Part shown: positions 21,733-29,875 of the stretch, in pieces
Layout of the letters: each line of letters opens with the position of its first letter
How positions within the stretch are numbered: position 1 is the first letter of the stretch
Source: JAXDLH01 sp034666705
Lineage (GTDB): Bacteria > Chloroflexota > UBA6077 > SHYK01
Length of the DNA stretch: 31,706 nucleotides
NCBI GenBank assembly: GCA_034666705.1
Contig: JAXDLH010000296.1
Coordinates: 1 to 31,706 of the forward strand
Reading direction: 5' to 3'
Made by a program: the position numbers and the translations under genes
Notes under the pieces: model-generated
Seen by the model: only the letters and a program-made list of their open reading frames with translations
What the model was told of the DNA's origin: nothing
The model's database searches: none

Positions 21733-23676
21733 ATGGCAACGATTGCCGTTCCGAGCCCAATTGCCGAGCGCCGGGTCCTCCGGCCGATCGCTCCGACCGG
21801 CGTGTGGAGCTGGATCACCACCATCGATCACAAGCGGATCGGGGTGCTCTACGGGACCACGGCCTTCATCTTCTTTTTGATTGGCGGTCTCGAGGCGCTG
21901 CTGATGCGCACCCAGCTAATTCGGCCGAATAACACGCTGCTCGGGCCGGATCAGTTCAACGGGCTCTTTACGATGCACGGCACCACGATGATCTTCCTCG
22001 TCGTGATGCCGCTGAGCGCGGCCTTCTTCAACTACGTTGTGCCACTGCAAATCGGGGCACGTGACGTGGCGTTTCCGCGTCTCAACGCCTTCAGTTACTG
22101 GACGTTCCTCTCGGGCGCGATCCTGCTCAACCTCGGCTTCGTCGCCCAGACGGTGCCCGATAACGGTTGGTTCTCGTACGCCAACATCACCGAGCGCGCT
22201 TTCAGTCCGAGCGCAGGCCAGGACTTCTGGGTTGTCGGGCTGCAGGTGCTGGGAGTCGCCTCGCTTGCCGCGGCCCTTAATTTCCTCGTGACGATCGTGC
22301 AGTTGCGGGCGCCCGGCATGTCGTTGATGCGCATGCCGCTGTTCACGTGGACCACGTTCATCACCTCGATCCTGATTGTGCTCGCCTTCCCCGTGATCGC
22401 CATCGCGCTGTTCGAGCTAATGTTCGATCGCCTCTTCGGGACCAACTTCTTCAACACTATTGGCGGTGGCGACCCGATCCTCTGGCAGCATCTGTTCTGG
22501 ACCTTTGGTCACCCCGAGGTCTACATCCTCATTCTGCCGGCGATGGGGATCGTCTCCGAGATCCTGCCGGTGTTCTCGCGGAAGCCGCTCTTCGGGTATC
22601 CATTCATGGTGTACGCCGTCGCCGGTATTGCGTTCCTCTCGTTCACCGTGTGGGCGCACCACATGTTCACGACGGGGCTGGGCGCGATCGCCACGTCGTT
22701 CTTCGCGGCGAGCACCATGCTCATCGCGGTGCCGACGGGGGTCAAGATCTTCAACTGGATCTCCACGATCCACGGTGGCTCGCTCAAACTGACCACGCCG
22801 GCGCTGATGTCGATCGGGTTCGTCTCGATGTTCACCATCGGCGGGCTCAGCGGCGTGATGCACGCGTCGCCGCCGATCGATACGCAGCACCAGGACACGT
22901 ACTTCGTGGTAGCCCACTTCCACTACGTGCTGTTCGGGGGCGCGATTTTCGGTCTGTTCGGAGGCATCTATTACTGGTGGCCAAAGATCACCGGTCGATT
23001 GCTGGACGACGGGATTGGCAAGCTGCAGTTCTGGCTGATGATGATCGGCTTCAACCTGACGTTCGGCCCCATGCACTTCCTGGGCATCGACGGCATGCCG
23101 CGCCGCATTTACACTTACCCGGCGAACATGGGTTGGGACATGTGGAACCTGGTCGCGAGTATCGGCGCATACACCCTTGGGCTCGCGATCCTGGTGATGA
23201 TCTTCAATATCGCGAAGACGTTCATCAATGGCGAGCGGGCGGGCGCGGATCCGTGGGACGGGATGACCCTCGAGTGGACGATCCCCTCCCCGCCGCCGGC
23301 CTATAACTTCGCGGTGATCCCAGAGGTGCACTCGCGCGACCCATTCTGGCTGCAGAAGCATCCGGAGTTGGCGAGCCACGAACTGACGGAATCGACCGGC
23401 GAGATCACGATTGGCGCGCAGCATGTCGGAGATCTCGGTATTCCCGCCGTGCACGCGGGCCAAGATGGCGGGCATGAAGCCCATGGCGACGTCCACGTGC
23501 ACATGCCGGATCCATCCTACTGGCCGCCGATCGCAGGCCTCGGCTTCTTCATCGCAGGGCTCGGCGTCCTGATCGCATCGGCGACGACGTATGCCGCGCT
23601 CGGCCTCACAGGGATTGGGCTACTCACCGTGCTCGTGGCGATCTATGGGTGGTCGCTCGAGCCGGTGAACGGATAA
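21733..23676 (+). CDS. coxA: Cytochrome c oxidase subunit I
   Basis: A 647-residue catalytic subunit of an A-type heme-copper oxidase. Heme a ligands are H82 (LFTMHGTTM) and H397; CuB ligands are H260 (FGHPEVY, with the cross-linked Y264 and E262), H309 and H310 (VWAHHMF); heme a3 is bound by H395 in VAHFHYV. Twelve core membrane helices are followed by a His-rich loop (residues about 565-590) and an extra pair of helices from about residue 595 (YWPPIAGLGFFIAGLGVLIA). Such a C-terminal extension is common in Actinobacteria and Chloroflexota. It reduces oxygen to water and pumps protons. It follows coxB by 53 bases. Confidence 0.98.
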   Translation: MATIAVPSPIAERRVLRPIAPTGVWSWITTIDHKRIGVLYGTTAFIFFLIGGLEALLMRTQLIRPNNTLLGPDQFNGLFTMHGTTMIFLVVMPLSAAFFNYVVPLQIGARDVAFPRLNAFSYWTFLSGAILLNLGFVAQTVPDNGWFSYANITERAFSPSAGQDFWVVGLQVLGVASLAAALNFLVTIVQLRAPGMSLMRMPLFTWTTFITSILIVLAFPVIAIALFELMFDRLFGTNFFNTIGGGDPILWQHLFWTFGHPEVYILILPAMGIVSEILPVFSRKPLFGYPFMVYAVAGIAFLSFTVWAHHMFTTGLGAIATSFFAASTMLIAVPTGVKIFNWISTIHGGSLKLTTPALMSIGFVSMFTIGGLSGVMHASPPIDTQHQDTYFVVAHFHYVLFGGAIFGLFGGIYYWWPKITGRLLDDGIGKLQFWLMMIGFNLTFGPMHFLGIDGMPRRIYTYPANMGWDMWNLVASIGAYTLGLAILVMIFNIAKTFINGERAGADPWDGMTLEWTIPSPPPAYNFAVIPEVHSRDPFWLQKHPELASHELTESTGEITIGAQHVGDLGIPAVHAGQDGGHEAHGDVHVHMPDPSYWPPIAGLGFFIAGLGVLIASATTYAALGLTGIGLLTVLVAIYGWSLEPVNG

Positions 23677-23713
23677 GGCGGAAGGCCACAGAACCGCGGA
23701 CGAGGAGAACAGG

Positions 23714-24343
23714 TTGCGGAGTGTTGCAGCAGCACCCCCGATAACACCAGCCGCTCCCCCGGCGCACACGGAGGAGCACCGCACGTCGACCGGCCTGAAC
23801 AACCGCAAGGTCCTCATGTGGACCTTCCTCGGGTCGGACTGCATGTTCTTCGGGGCGCTGATAGCGTCGTACATCGTGTATCGGGGCAAGTGGCAGCAGA
23901 CGCCGACCCCGAATGAGCTCTTCGATATCCCCTATACGTCGGTGAGCGCGTTCGCGCTGCTCATGAGCAGCCTGGCGATGGTGCTGGCCCTCGCGGCGAT
24001 CCAACGAGGAGATCTCAAGCGGCTGAAGATCTGGCTCCTCACCACGGCCGGACTGGGTTTGATCTTCATCGGCGGGCAGATCTACGAGTTCACAGGCTTC
24101 GGCGCCGAGGGTATGAACCTATCGACGGGCACGGGCGGCACGACGTTCTTCGTGCTCACCGGGTTCCATGGCACTCACGTGTCGCTGGGAATCATCTGGC
24201 TGCTCTCGCTGTACACGCTGGCGCGCCGCGGCGCGTTACACCAGGGCCGGAGCCTGGACGTCGAGATAGCCGGTCTCTACTGGCACTTCGTCGACATCGT
24301 CTGGATCATCATTTTCACGGTCGTCTATCTGCTGCCGGTCTAG
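23714..24343 (+). CDS. coxC: Cytochrome c oxidase subunit III
   Basis: A 209-residue membrane protein with five helices. Family marks are KVLMWTFLGSDCMFFGALIA, the FIGGQIYEF segment, GFHGTHVSLG, and the C-terminal GLYWHFVDIVWIIIFTVVYL. The short form lacking the first two helices of the mitochondrial type is usual for caa3 oxidases. The start is TTG 23714 after GAGGAGAACAGG; the first 25 residues are Ala/Pro-rich. It stabilises subunit I. It lies 37 bases after coxA and 24 before coxD. Confidence 0.97.
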   Translation: MRSVAAAPPITPAAPPAHTEEHRTSTGLNNRKVLMWTFLGSDCMFFGALIASYIVYRGKWQQTPTPNELFDIPYTSVSAFALLMSSLAMVLALAAIQRGDLKRLKIWLLTTAGLGLIFIGGQIYEFTGFGAEGMNLSTGTGGTTFFVLTGFHGTHVSLGIIWLLSLYTLARRGALHQGRSLDVEIAGLYWHFVDIVWIIIFTVVYLLPV

Positions 24344-24367
24344 CGCATTGCGCGCCAGGGGGATGAG

Positions 24368-24700
24368 ATGAGCGTCGTTCACGCCGCCGATCATGCTGCG
24401 GAGCACCACCCGGGGGCTCGCGATTACGTGATCATTGCGGCAATCCTAACTGCCATCACCGCGGTCGAGGTCGCGGTGTACTACATTCTCCAGGGGCCGA
24501 CCCGGGCACTGCTGTCACCGGTGCTTATCGTGCTTTCGACGCTGAAGTTCACGCTCGTCGTGATGTACTACATGCATCTGAAGTTCGACAGTCGGCTCTT
24601 CACCACCATCTTTGTGTTTGGGCTGTGCGTCGCGATCTTCATGATTCTGGCGTTCGTTGCGATTTTCCACGGCTTCCTCGTCATCCCGGGGGGCGCCTAG
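24368..24700 (+). CDS. coxD: Cytochrome c oxidase subunit IV (small)
   Basis: A 110-residue protein with a His-rich N-terminus and three membrane helices. The signature TAITAVEVAVYYI, then LSTLKFTLVVMYYMHLKFDS, is that of prokaryotic subunit IV (COX4_pro), in which the MHLKFD stretch is strongly conserved. GGGGGATGAG precedes the ATG. Position between coxC and ctaG confirms the assignment. Confidence 0.95.
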   Translation: MSVVHAADHAAEHHPGARDYVIIAAILTAITAVEVAVYYILQGPTRALLSPVLIVLSTLKFTLVVMYYMHLKFDSRLFTTIFVFGLCVAIFMILAFVAIFHGFLVIPGGA

Positions 24701-24802
24701 CCATTGCGAAACGCGGCGTGTGGACTGCGGAGGTAGGCACGAGACTGCGGCGCAGCCGCGCTACCTGCCTGGCGAAAGGGCCCGCGGCGCGGGGAGCGGG
24801 CC

Positions 24803-25606
24803 GTGTCTGACAAGCTCTGGTTGATTCTCCGTACCAGTTGGGACCTGCACCCGTCTCTGCTGCTCGCCGTGGGCGTGCTGGTGACTGGCTACACTTACGG
24901 GCTCGTCCGATTCCGGCCAGGACCAGGCGAGACGCGTTCCCACGCACGCATCGGGACGTTCGCGCTGGGCATTGCGATCCTCCTCGTCACGCTGGGCTCG
25001 CCGCTCCATCATCTGAGCGATGACTACCTGTTCAGCGCGCACATGACGCAGCACCTGCTGCTCACGTTGATCGTGCCGCCCATCCTGCTCATGGGGACCC
25101 CGAGTTGGATGCTGCGCCCGCTTCTGCGCCGGGAGCTCATCGAGCGCTTTGGCCACTCCTCGGCCTATCCGCTCCTCGCGTTCGCGATCTTCAATGGCGT
25201 CTTCACCCTGGCGCATATACCGGTCGTTTACGACGTGGTCTTCGGAAATGAGACGACGCACCGCATCGCGCATATCGTCTTCCTGTTCACCGCAATCTTC
25301 ACCTGGATGCCTCTGGCGAGCCCGGTGGAGGAGATCCTGCCGCGGCTGCCTCAGCCCGGGCAGATGCTGTATTGCTTCGTGCAGACGCTCCCGGGGCTGT
25401 TGGTGGGGTCGCTGCTCACGTTTACCGATCAGCTTCAGTACCGGCACTATCTGCCACACGCGATGGAGCTGGACGTGTCACCGCTGACTGACCAGGCGGT
25501 GGGTGGCCTGTTGATGTGGGTGATTGGCGGCACGTTCTGGCTGGTGGTGCTCACGATCGTGTTCTTTACGTGGGCGGAGCGTGAGGGCGTGAGCGAGTGG
25601 GGCTGA
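24803..25606 (+). CDS. ctaG: Caa3-type oxidase assembly factor CtaG
   Basis: A 267-residue protein with seven membrane helices of the caa3_CtaG family. Signature segments are GSPLHHLSDDYLFSAHMTQH, LLLTLIVPPILLMGTP, FTLAHIPVVYD, and the Q/D-rich loop FTDQLQYRHY, followed by SPLTDQAVGGLLMWVIGG. Conserved histidines in HMTQH and FTLAH may bind copper. It is needed for caa3 oxidase assembly in Bacillus (known of the family). The start GTG 24803 follows GGGGAGCGGGCC. The 102-base gap before it contains an imperfect stem-loop. It ends the cox operon. Confidence 0.95.
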   Translation: MSDKLWLILRTSWDLHPSLLLAVGVLVTGYTYGLVRFRPGPGETRSHARIGTFALGIAILLVTLGSPLHHLSDDYLFSAHMTQHLLLTLIVPPILLMGTPSWMLRPLLRRELIERFGHSSAYPLLAFAIFNGVFTLAHIPVVYDVVFGNETTHRIAHIVFLFTAIFTWMPLASPVEEILPRLPQPGQMLYCFVQTLPGLLVGSLLTFTDQLQYRHYLPHAMELDVSPLTDQAVGGLLMWVIGGTFWLVVLTIVFFTWAEREGVSEWG

Positions 25607-25706
25607 GGCAATTGCGGAGTGTGGAATGCGGAATAGGGGACGGGGCGTGGGGATACGGACTCGACACGGCGGTAATCGATGTGCCCGCAGTGGGAAGGTG
25701 ATGTAG

Positions 25707-26654
25707 ATGGCGGAGCCGGTGCGGCTGACGATGGCGATCCTGAATCACGGGCAGTGGGATGCGCTGCGCGACGGCATGATCCAGCCGAAGGGGATCGCGC
25801 TCGAGCAGATCGACGTCGAGCAGCCCCCCATGATCTACCGGCGTATGGTGCGCAACCTGGAATTCGACGTGGCCGAGGTGGCGATCACCACATTTCTCTG
25901 CGCCAGATCGTTCGGCATCCCGATCACGGCGCTCCCGGTCTTCACGAATCGGGATTTGACGATGACCCAGATCGTCAGCCGCGTTGCCTCGGGCATTCGT
26001 GCGCCGAAGGACCTCGAAGGCAAACGGGTGGGGATGCGTTCGTACACGGTCACGAACAACACGCAGGCCCGCGCCCTGCTGAACTCCGAGTTGGGCGTCG
26101 ATACGAACAGGGTGACGTGGGTGGTTACCGAAGACGCGCACGTCGCTGAGTACCGCGAGCCCCCGAACGTCCAGCGCGCGCCGTCCGGTAAGAGCCTCGA
26201 GGAGATGCTGCAGGCGGGGGAGATCGACGCTGGCATCCAACTCCGGATCAAGCCAGGGGGTGACTTCCGCGCCTTGCTGAGCGAGGTGGAGGCCGACGAG
26301 GTAGGCGTTCGCTACCTGCGACGGACGGGCGTCTACCCCATCGGGCACATCATGACGGTGAAGGACGCGACCCTGCGAGCGCACCCATGGATCGCCGAAG
26401 AGCTCTTTCGGGCGTTCAAGGCGTCGAAGGATGCCTATGTGGCGGGGCTGGATACGCGCCCGAACCCCGGGGAGCGGGACCGACAATCGGTGCGCAACCG
26501 GGAGATCGTCGGCGGTGATCCGCTGCCGTTCGGACTGCCGCGCAACCGTGCGTCAATGGAAGGGATGGTTCGCTGGAACGTGGATCAGCAGGTCATCCGG
26601 TCGCCGCTGGACATCGATAGCCTGTTCGCCGCCGGTACGCACGAACTCGACTGA
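25707..26654 (+). CDS. 4,5-dihydroxyphthalate decarboxylase-like / periplasmic-binding-fold protein
   Basis: A 315-residue soluble protein with a two-lobe binding-protein fold. It starts without a signal peptide (MAEPVRLTMAILNHGQWDAL). Marks shared with 4,5-dihydroxyphthalate decarboxylases and NMT1-like binding proteins are FDVAEVAITTFLCARS, the IPITALPVFTNRD strand, DLEGKRVGMRSYTVTNN, and VYPIGHIMTVKD near residue 210. Lack of a signal sequence favours an enzyme or cytoplasmic binding protein. The Rieske oxygenase at 9368 is of the phthalate type, but the two genes are not linked. AAGGTGATGTAG precedes the ATG. The 100 bases before it hold degenerate TGCGGA-type repeats. Confidence 0.85.
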   Translation: MAEPVRLTMAILNHGQWDALRDGMIQPKGIALEQIDVEQPPMIYRRMVRNLEFDVAEVAITTFLCARSFGIPITALPVFTNRDLTMTQIVSRVASGIRAPKDLEGKRVGMRSYTVTNNTQARALLNSELGVDTNRVTWVVTEDAHVAEYREPPNVQRAPSGKSLEEMLQAGEIDAGIQLRIKPGGDFRALLSEVEADEVGVRYLRRTGVYPIGHIMTVKDATLRAHPWIAEELFRAFKASKDAYVAGLDTRPNPGERDRQSVRNREIVGGDPLPFGLPRNRASMEGMVRWNVDQQVIRSPLDIDSLFAAGTHELD

Positions 26655-26692
26655 GCGGGACAACTCAGGTACGCAACGTCCGTTCGCGATAG

Positions 26693-26710
26693 GGCGAATA
26701 AGGATTCGCC
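26693..26710. terminator. Stem-loop between converging genes
   Basis: GGCGAAT (26693-26699), loop AAGG, ATTCGCC (26704-26710) form a perfect 7-bp stem between the stop codons of two converging genes (25707-26654 plus, 26731-26994 minus). It can serve both directions; no T-run is present. Confidence 0.55.
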
Positions 26711-26730
26711 AGGACGGGGCGGGCGTGGAC

Positions 26731-26994
26731 CTAGCGGCGGCGACGGCGCGGGGGCTGCTGACGCCCGCTCGCGGCCGGCTGAGGAGTCGAGGGTCCTGCC
26801 ATGCGGTCGGCGATGAAGCCAGCGCCCATCACGAGCAGGACCAGCACGAGGGCGACGATCGGCGCCACGCGCAGGTTCGGTGAAATGTAGAGGCCGTCGA
26901 AGCGGTGAAGCAGGACGCCGATGAGGATGGCGACCACCGCGGCGCCGGGGATGACCACAAAAGGAATGGTGAAGGCGTTCGTGATCCGATCCAT
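26731..26994 (-). CDS. Small membrane protein
   Basis: An 87-residue protein with two membrane helices (about residues 8-30: IPFVVIPGAAVVAILIGVLL; about residues 42-62: VAPIVALVLVLLVMGAGF) and a Pro/Gln/Arg-rich cytoplasmic tail that ends in five arginines. The ATG ending at 26994 (MDRITNAF) has AGGAT nearby; upstream in-frame extension adds 50 low-complexity residues and is rejected. I recognise no family. The coding potential is supported by the clean hydrophobic pattern and start site. Confidence 0.65.
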   Translation of the reverse strand: MDRITNAFTIPFVVIPGAAVVAILIGVLLHRFDGLYISPNLRVAPIVALVLVLLVMGAGFIADRMAGPSTPQPAASGRQQPPRRRRR

Positions 26995-27180
26995 CGATCC
27001 TGGCTCCCGCAGAGGTAATCCCCGGGCACACCGCGCTCCCGCAGGCGGCGCAAAGAACGACTGTAGTGTAGAGGCTGCGAGCCTGCCCTCACAAGGCGAC
27101 CTGTCTCGTAGGATCGTGCGTGAGGGACGGCCCAGTAGAATCACCGACGGGACCTGCGCTGTTCGTCATGGGGGCAGAAG

Positions 27181-27372
27181 ATGGATCGAGAGAGTTTGTG
27201 GCAGCAGTTCAGCGTGCTGTCTCCCAATGCCAAGCAGCGTGTTACGGATCTGATGGCTCGGCTCGCCAAACAGGCGAACGGTCATAAAAATCAGGTGGAG
27301 ACGGGGAGTGCCGCGGCCGCGGACGATCCGTTCGTTGGCATCTCAGGGCTGTCGCTTCTTCCTTATCCGTAG
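27181..27372 (+). CDS. Small hypothetical protein
   Basis: A 63-residue protein starting MDRESLWQQFSVLSPNAKQR and continuing VTDLMARLAKQ. The N-terminal helical pair resembles short DUF2281-type or antitoxin-like proteins (LPxxAQQxVxDFxxxL), but the C-terminus (DDPFVGISGLSLLPYP) does not follow that pattern. It ends inside a 12-base tandem duplication (27365-27388), so the natural C-terminus may have been changed. Function unknown. Confidence 0.5.
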   Translation: MDRESLWQQFSVLSPNAKQRVTDLMARLAKQANGHKNQVETGSAAAADDPFVGISGLSLLPYP

Positions 27373-27388
27373 CGGCATCCGTAGCGGC
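27365..27388. repeat. 12-base tandem duplication
   Basis: ATCCGTAGCGGC occurs twice in direct succession (27365-27376 and 27377-27388). The first copy contains the stop codon of the small gene at 27181-27372. Confidence 0.75.
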
Positions 27389-27530
27389 GATAGCTGCTCG
27401 ACTCGCGCCAGAATAGAACCGTGCGCGGAGGATGCAGCGCCGGTGGTCGGGGGCGGTGCTAAAATCTTGCACTGAGTCACTGGTTGATTGGCTGCCGTCC
27501 CTGCCCTTGCCCCGCTTCGCGGAGTTCCGG

Positions 27531-27833
27531 ATGAACCCATCTCCCGCCACGAAGCTCGCCCCGATCGACGAGTCCACACAATCTGCCGGGCGCGCTGCGC
27601 TCTGGACGATGATCGGCATCCTCGTCGCGTTCAAGATCGCGACGACGGCCGTCATTCTGATCGTTGCGCCGGGCGCGCGCGACGTCGTGATCGCCTTCTT
27701 CATCGCGTTCCACTGGCCGCTGTTGCTGGCGGCAGCCGTCTTCGGATTCGCGCCGCTGCTGTTCTGGCTGCGCCTCGTGAAGGTGCGGGCGAAGCGGGCC
27801 AAGCTCCAGGCCGCCGAGTGGAACGTGGCGTAG
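27531..27833 (+). CDS. Small two-helix membrane protein upstream of ccmE
   Basis: A 100-residue protein with two membrane helices (about residues 21-43 and 53-77) and a basic C-terminus (LRLVKVRAKRAKLQ). The ATG at 27531 has GGAGTTCCGG before it; the frame stays open to 27432 but without a better start. It precedes ccmE by 61 bases and may be part of the cytochrome c maturation locus. I do not recognise a family; the length and composition are unlike CcmD or CcmH. Confidence 0.7.
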   Translation: MNPSPATKLAPIDESTQSAGRAALWTMIGILVAFKIATTAVILIVAPGARDVVIAFFIAFHWPLLLAAAVFGFAPLLFWLRLVKVRAKRAKLQAAEWNVA

Positions 27834-27840
27834 CGGTCAT

Positions 27841-27870
27841 TTGACGCTCGGCGCGCTGAGCGCCTAGCAT
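27841..27870 (+). promoter_or_regulatory. Predicted promoter for the ccm operon
   Basis: TTGACG (27841-27846) and TAGCAT (27865-27870) are separated by 18 bases, about 25 bases before the TTG start of ccmE. A CATAAT overlaps at 27868-27873. The -35 is a 5/6 match. Confidence 0.5.
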
Positions 27871-27894
27871 AATGGCTGCACACGGAGAGGTATC

Positions 27895-28335
27895 TTGGCG
27901 CAAGCGACCCTCGCCGCCCAGCCAGCAATGATCCCCTCGCCCCGCCGCCCGCGCGTGGCCAACCCTAAGATTTTGATCGCTGCCGCCGTGATTTTCGCTG
28001 CGGTTGGGTTCCTCGTATACACCGCGGTCGCGAGTACTGCGGTGTACTACCTCACCGTGAGCGAGCTGCAGGCCAAGGGCCCGGAAGTCTATGGCCAGTC
28101 GGTCCGCGTGGCGGGCAATGTGGTAGCCGGCTCCATCCAGCGCGACCCGACCTCGTTCGACGTGCGCTTCATGGCTGCAGATGGGTCAGGGCAGATGCCG
28201 GTGGCATATCGCGGCGTGCTGCCCGATATCTTTGGCGACGGCATCGAGGTCGTGGTCGAGGGCAAGTACCGTGCCGACGGCACATTCGCCGCGAGCACGC
28301 TCCTCGCGAAGTGCCCCTCGAAGTTCGAGTCGTAG
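27895..28335 (+). CDS. ccmE: Cytochrome c maturation heme chaperone CcmE
   Basis: A 146-residue membrane-anchored protein: one helix (about residues 25-47) and an OB-fold domain with VYGQSVRVAGNVVAGSI, FDVRFMAAD, and VVVEGKYRADGTFAASTLLAKC. CcmE carries heme from CcmABCD to the ligation complex. The heme-binding segment reads CPSKF (C140 to F144). Most bacterial CcmEs use HxxxY and a minority CxxxY; this one has Cys with Phe in the tyrosine position. The start is TTG 27895 with GGAGAGG upstream. First clear gene of the ccm operon. Confidence 0.94.
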   Translation: MAQATLAAQPAMIPSPRRPRVANPKILIAAAVIFAAVGFLVYTAVASTAVYYLTVSELQAKGPEVYGQSVRVAGNVVAGSIQRDPTSFDVRFMAADGSGQMPVAYRGVLPDIFGDGIEVVVEGKYRADGTFAASTLLAKCPSKFES

Positions 28336-28408
28336 TCGCGGGCGATCCGTGCCGCCGCTCACCAGCGGCGCTGGCATCGCCCCGTCGCATCGCCCCGTCG
28401 GTTTTCAC

Positions 28409-29203
28409 ATGAGCATCTCCTCGGCGTCGGCCACTCCGCTGCTGAGCGCGCGCGGCATCATGCGCCGCTTTGGTGGGGCTCTGGCGCTGCGCGGTGTGGA
28501 CCTCGACCTGCACGCTGGCGAGTGCATCACGTTGCTCGGTCCAAACGGGGCGGGGAAAACCACGCTCCTCCGCGTGCTCGCTACGCTGCTGCGCCCTACC
28601 GCGGGCCGGATCGTGATCGCCGGTCGAGATGTTGGGCACGAGGCGGCGGCGGTGCGGCGCCTGATCGGGCTCGTCGGCCACCTGCCGCTCCTTTACCCCG
28701 ATCTGTCGGCGCGCGAGAACCTGCGGTTCTATGGAAAGCTGTACGACGTGCCGCACCTCAGCAACCGAGTCGAGGCGGTGCTCGACGAGGTGCAGATGAC
28801 CGCGGCCGGCGATCGACCGGTGCGGGCGATGTCGCGGGGGATGCAGCAGCGAATCTCGTTAGCGCGTGCCATCCTCCACGAGCCGCCGGTGCTGTTGTTG
28901 GACGAGCCGGACACTGGTCTGGACGATGCGGCGCAGGGGCGGCTCGCCGGGCTGCTGCGGCGCTGGGCGGCGGCCGACCGGGCGGTCCTCGTCACGACGC
29001 ATCGCCTGGAGTGGGGCGAGCAGGTGGCGAGCCGGGCAGTTATCTTGCGCGAGGGCGCCGTCGTCGGCGAGGTCGCAGCCGACGGCCGTGCGGGCTGGCT
29101 GGTGGATGGCTACCGAGCGCTGGTCGGGGAGGCGGACGACCCGCTCTCCCGTCCCCTCTCTCCCGCACGCGGGGGAGAAGGGACAGACGTGGGACCGGCC
29201 TGA
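28409..29203 (+). CDS. ccmA: Heme export ATPase CcmA
   Basis: A 264-residue ABC ATPase with Walker A GPNGAGKTT (44-52), signature SRGMQQRISLA (142-152), Walker B VLLLDEP (161-167), D-loop and H-loop (TTHRL, H198). Placement directly before ccmB supports the heme-exporter assignment. CcmAB releases holo-CcmE from CcmCD using ATP. The ATG at 28409 fits the family N-terminus (LLSARGIMRRFGG), though no clear Shine-Dalgarno is seen. The last 20 residues (LSRPLSPARGGEG and on) are encoded by a hairpin repeat (29151-29184) rather than by the usual family sequence. Its stop overlaps the ccmB start by one base. Confidence 0.94.
   Translation: MSISSASATPLLSARGIMRRFGGALALRGVDLDLHAGECITLLGPNGAGKTTLLRVLATLLRPTAGRIVIAGRDVGHEAAAVRRLIGLVGHLPLLYPDLSARENLRFYGKLYDVPHLSNRVEAVLDEVQMTAAGDRPVRAMSRGMQQRISLARAILHEPPVLLLDEPDTGLDDAAQGRLAGLLRRWAAADRAVLVTTHRLEWGEQVASRAVILREGAVVGEVAADGRAGWLVDGYRALVGEADDPLSRPLSPARGGEGTDVGPA
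29151..29184. repeat. Hairpin repeat in the 3' end of ccmA
   Basis: GTCCCCTCTCTCCC (29151-29164) pairs with GGGGGAGAAGGGAC (29171-29184) around GCACGC, with one mismatch and one G-U. It shares CTCTCCCGCACGC with the hairpin at 15443-15480. It lies within the coding tail of ccmA just before ccmB. Confidence 0.7.
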
Positions 29204-29874
29204 TGGGCGCGTTTGGGCGGCAGATCGTGGCGGTGCTCGCGAAGGATCTCCTCCTCGAGTGGCGCACCAAGGACGCGCTCACGGCGATGCTCGTGTTTGC
29301 GCTGCTAGTGCTGGTCACCTTCGATTTCGCGTTGGATCTCCGCCCGGAGGTTATGGGCGTCGTAGGCCCCGGCGTGCTCTGGGTCGCCGTGGTTTTCTCG
29401 GGCACCATCGGGCTGGGCCGGACCTTTGCGGCGGAGCGTGACGCCGGTACCCTCGATGGCTTGCTGCTCGCCCCACTTGACCGCAGCGCGCTTTTTCTGG
29501 CCAAGCTGCTGGGCAACCTGATCGTGATGGCTATCATGGAGGCGGTGACGCTGCTTGCCTTCGCGATTATGTTCAACGTGCAACTCGACCTCCCACCGAT
29601 TGTGCTCACCGTGCTGCTCGGCACAATCGGGCTGGCGGCGGTCGGCACGCTGTTCTCGGCCATCGCGAGCCATACGCGCGCGCGGGAGGTTATGCTTCCG
29701 GTGCTTCTATTCCCGGTGATCGTGCCGGTGTTGATCGGCGGCGTACAGGCCACCGGGGTCGCCCTCGGCAACCCGGTGGCGCGCGACATGCCGTGGCTGA
29801 GCCTGCTGGTCGGGTTCGATGCGGTGTACGTGGCGGTCGGTGCCATCCTATTCGAATACGTGCTGGAGGAATGA
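29203..29874 (+). CDS. ccmB: Heme exporter membrane subunit CcmB
   Basis: A 223-residue protein with six membrane helices. Family marks are AVLAKDLLLEWRTKDALTAM, the LWVAVVFSGTIGLGRTFAAE region, RDAGTLDGLLLAPLDRSALF, and LPVLLFPVIVPVLIGGVQAT. It is the channel partner of CcmA in releasing heme-loaded CcmE. The ATG at 29203 overlaps the ccmA TGA by one base (TGATG), a sign of translational coupling. A one-base gap separates it from ccmC. Confidence 0.95.
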   Translation: MGAFGRQIVAVLAKDLLLEWRTKDALTAMLVFALLVLVTFDFALDLRPEVMGVVGPGVLWVAVVFSGTIGLGRTFAAERDAGTLDGLLLAPLDRSALFLAKLLGNLIVMAIMEAVTLLAFAIMFNVQLDLPPIVLTVLLGTIGLAAVGTLFSAIASHTRAREVMLPVLLFPVIVPVLIGGVQATGVALGNPVARDMPWLSLLVGFDAVYVAVGAILFEYVLEE

Positions 29875-29875
29875 G

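Noticed and set aside
25607..25706. Coding region or regulatory element made of TGCGGA-type repeats
   Set aside because: The G-rich degenerate repeats (similar traces near 24705-24735) are too short and irregular to assign a role.
27181..27372. Antitoxin of a toxin-antitoxin pair
   Set aside because: Only the N-terminal helices are reminiscent of short antitoxin-like proteins, and no toxin gene (PIN or other) follows.
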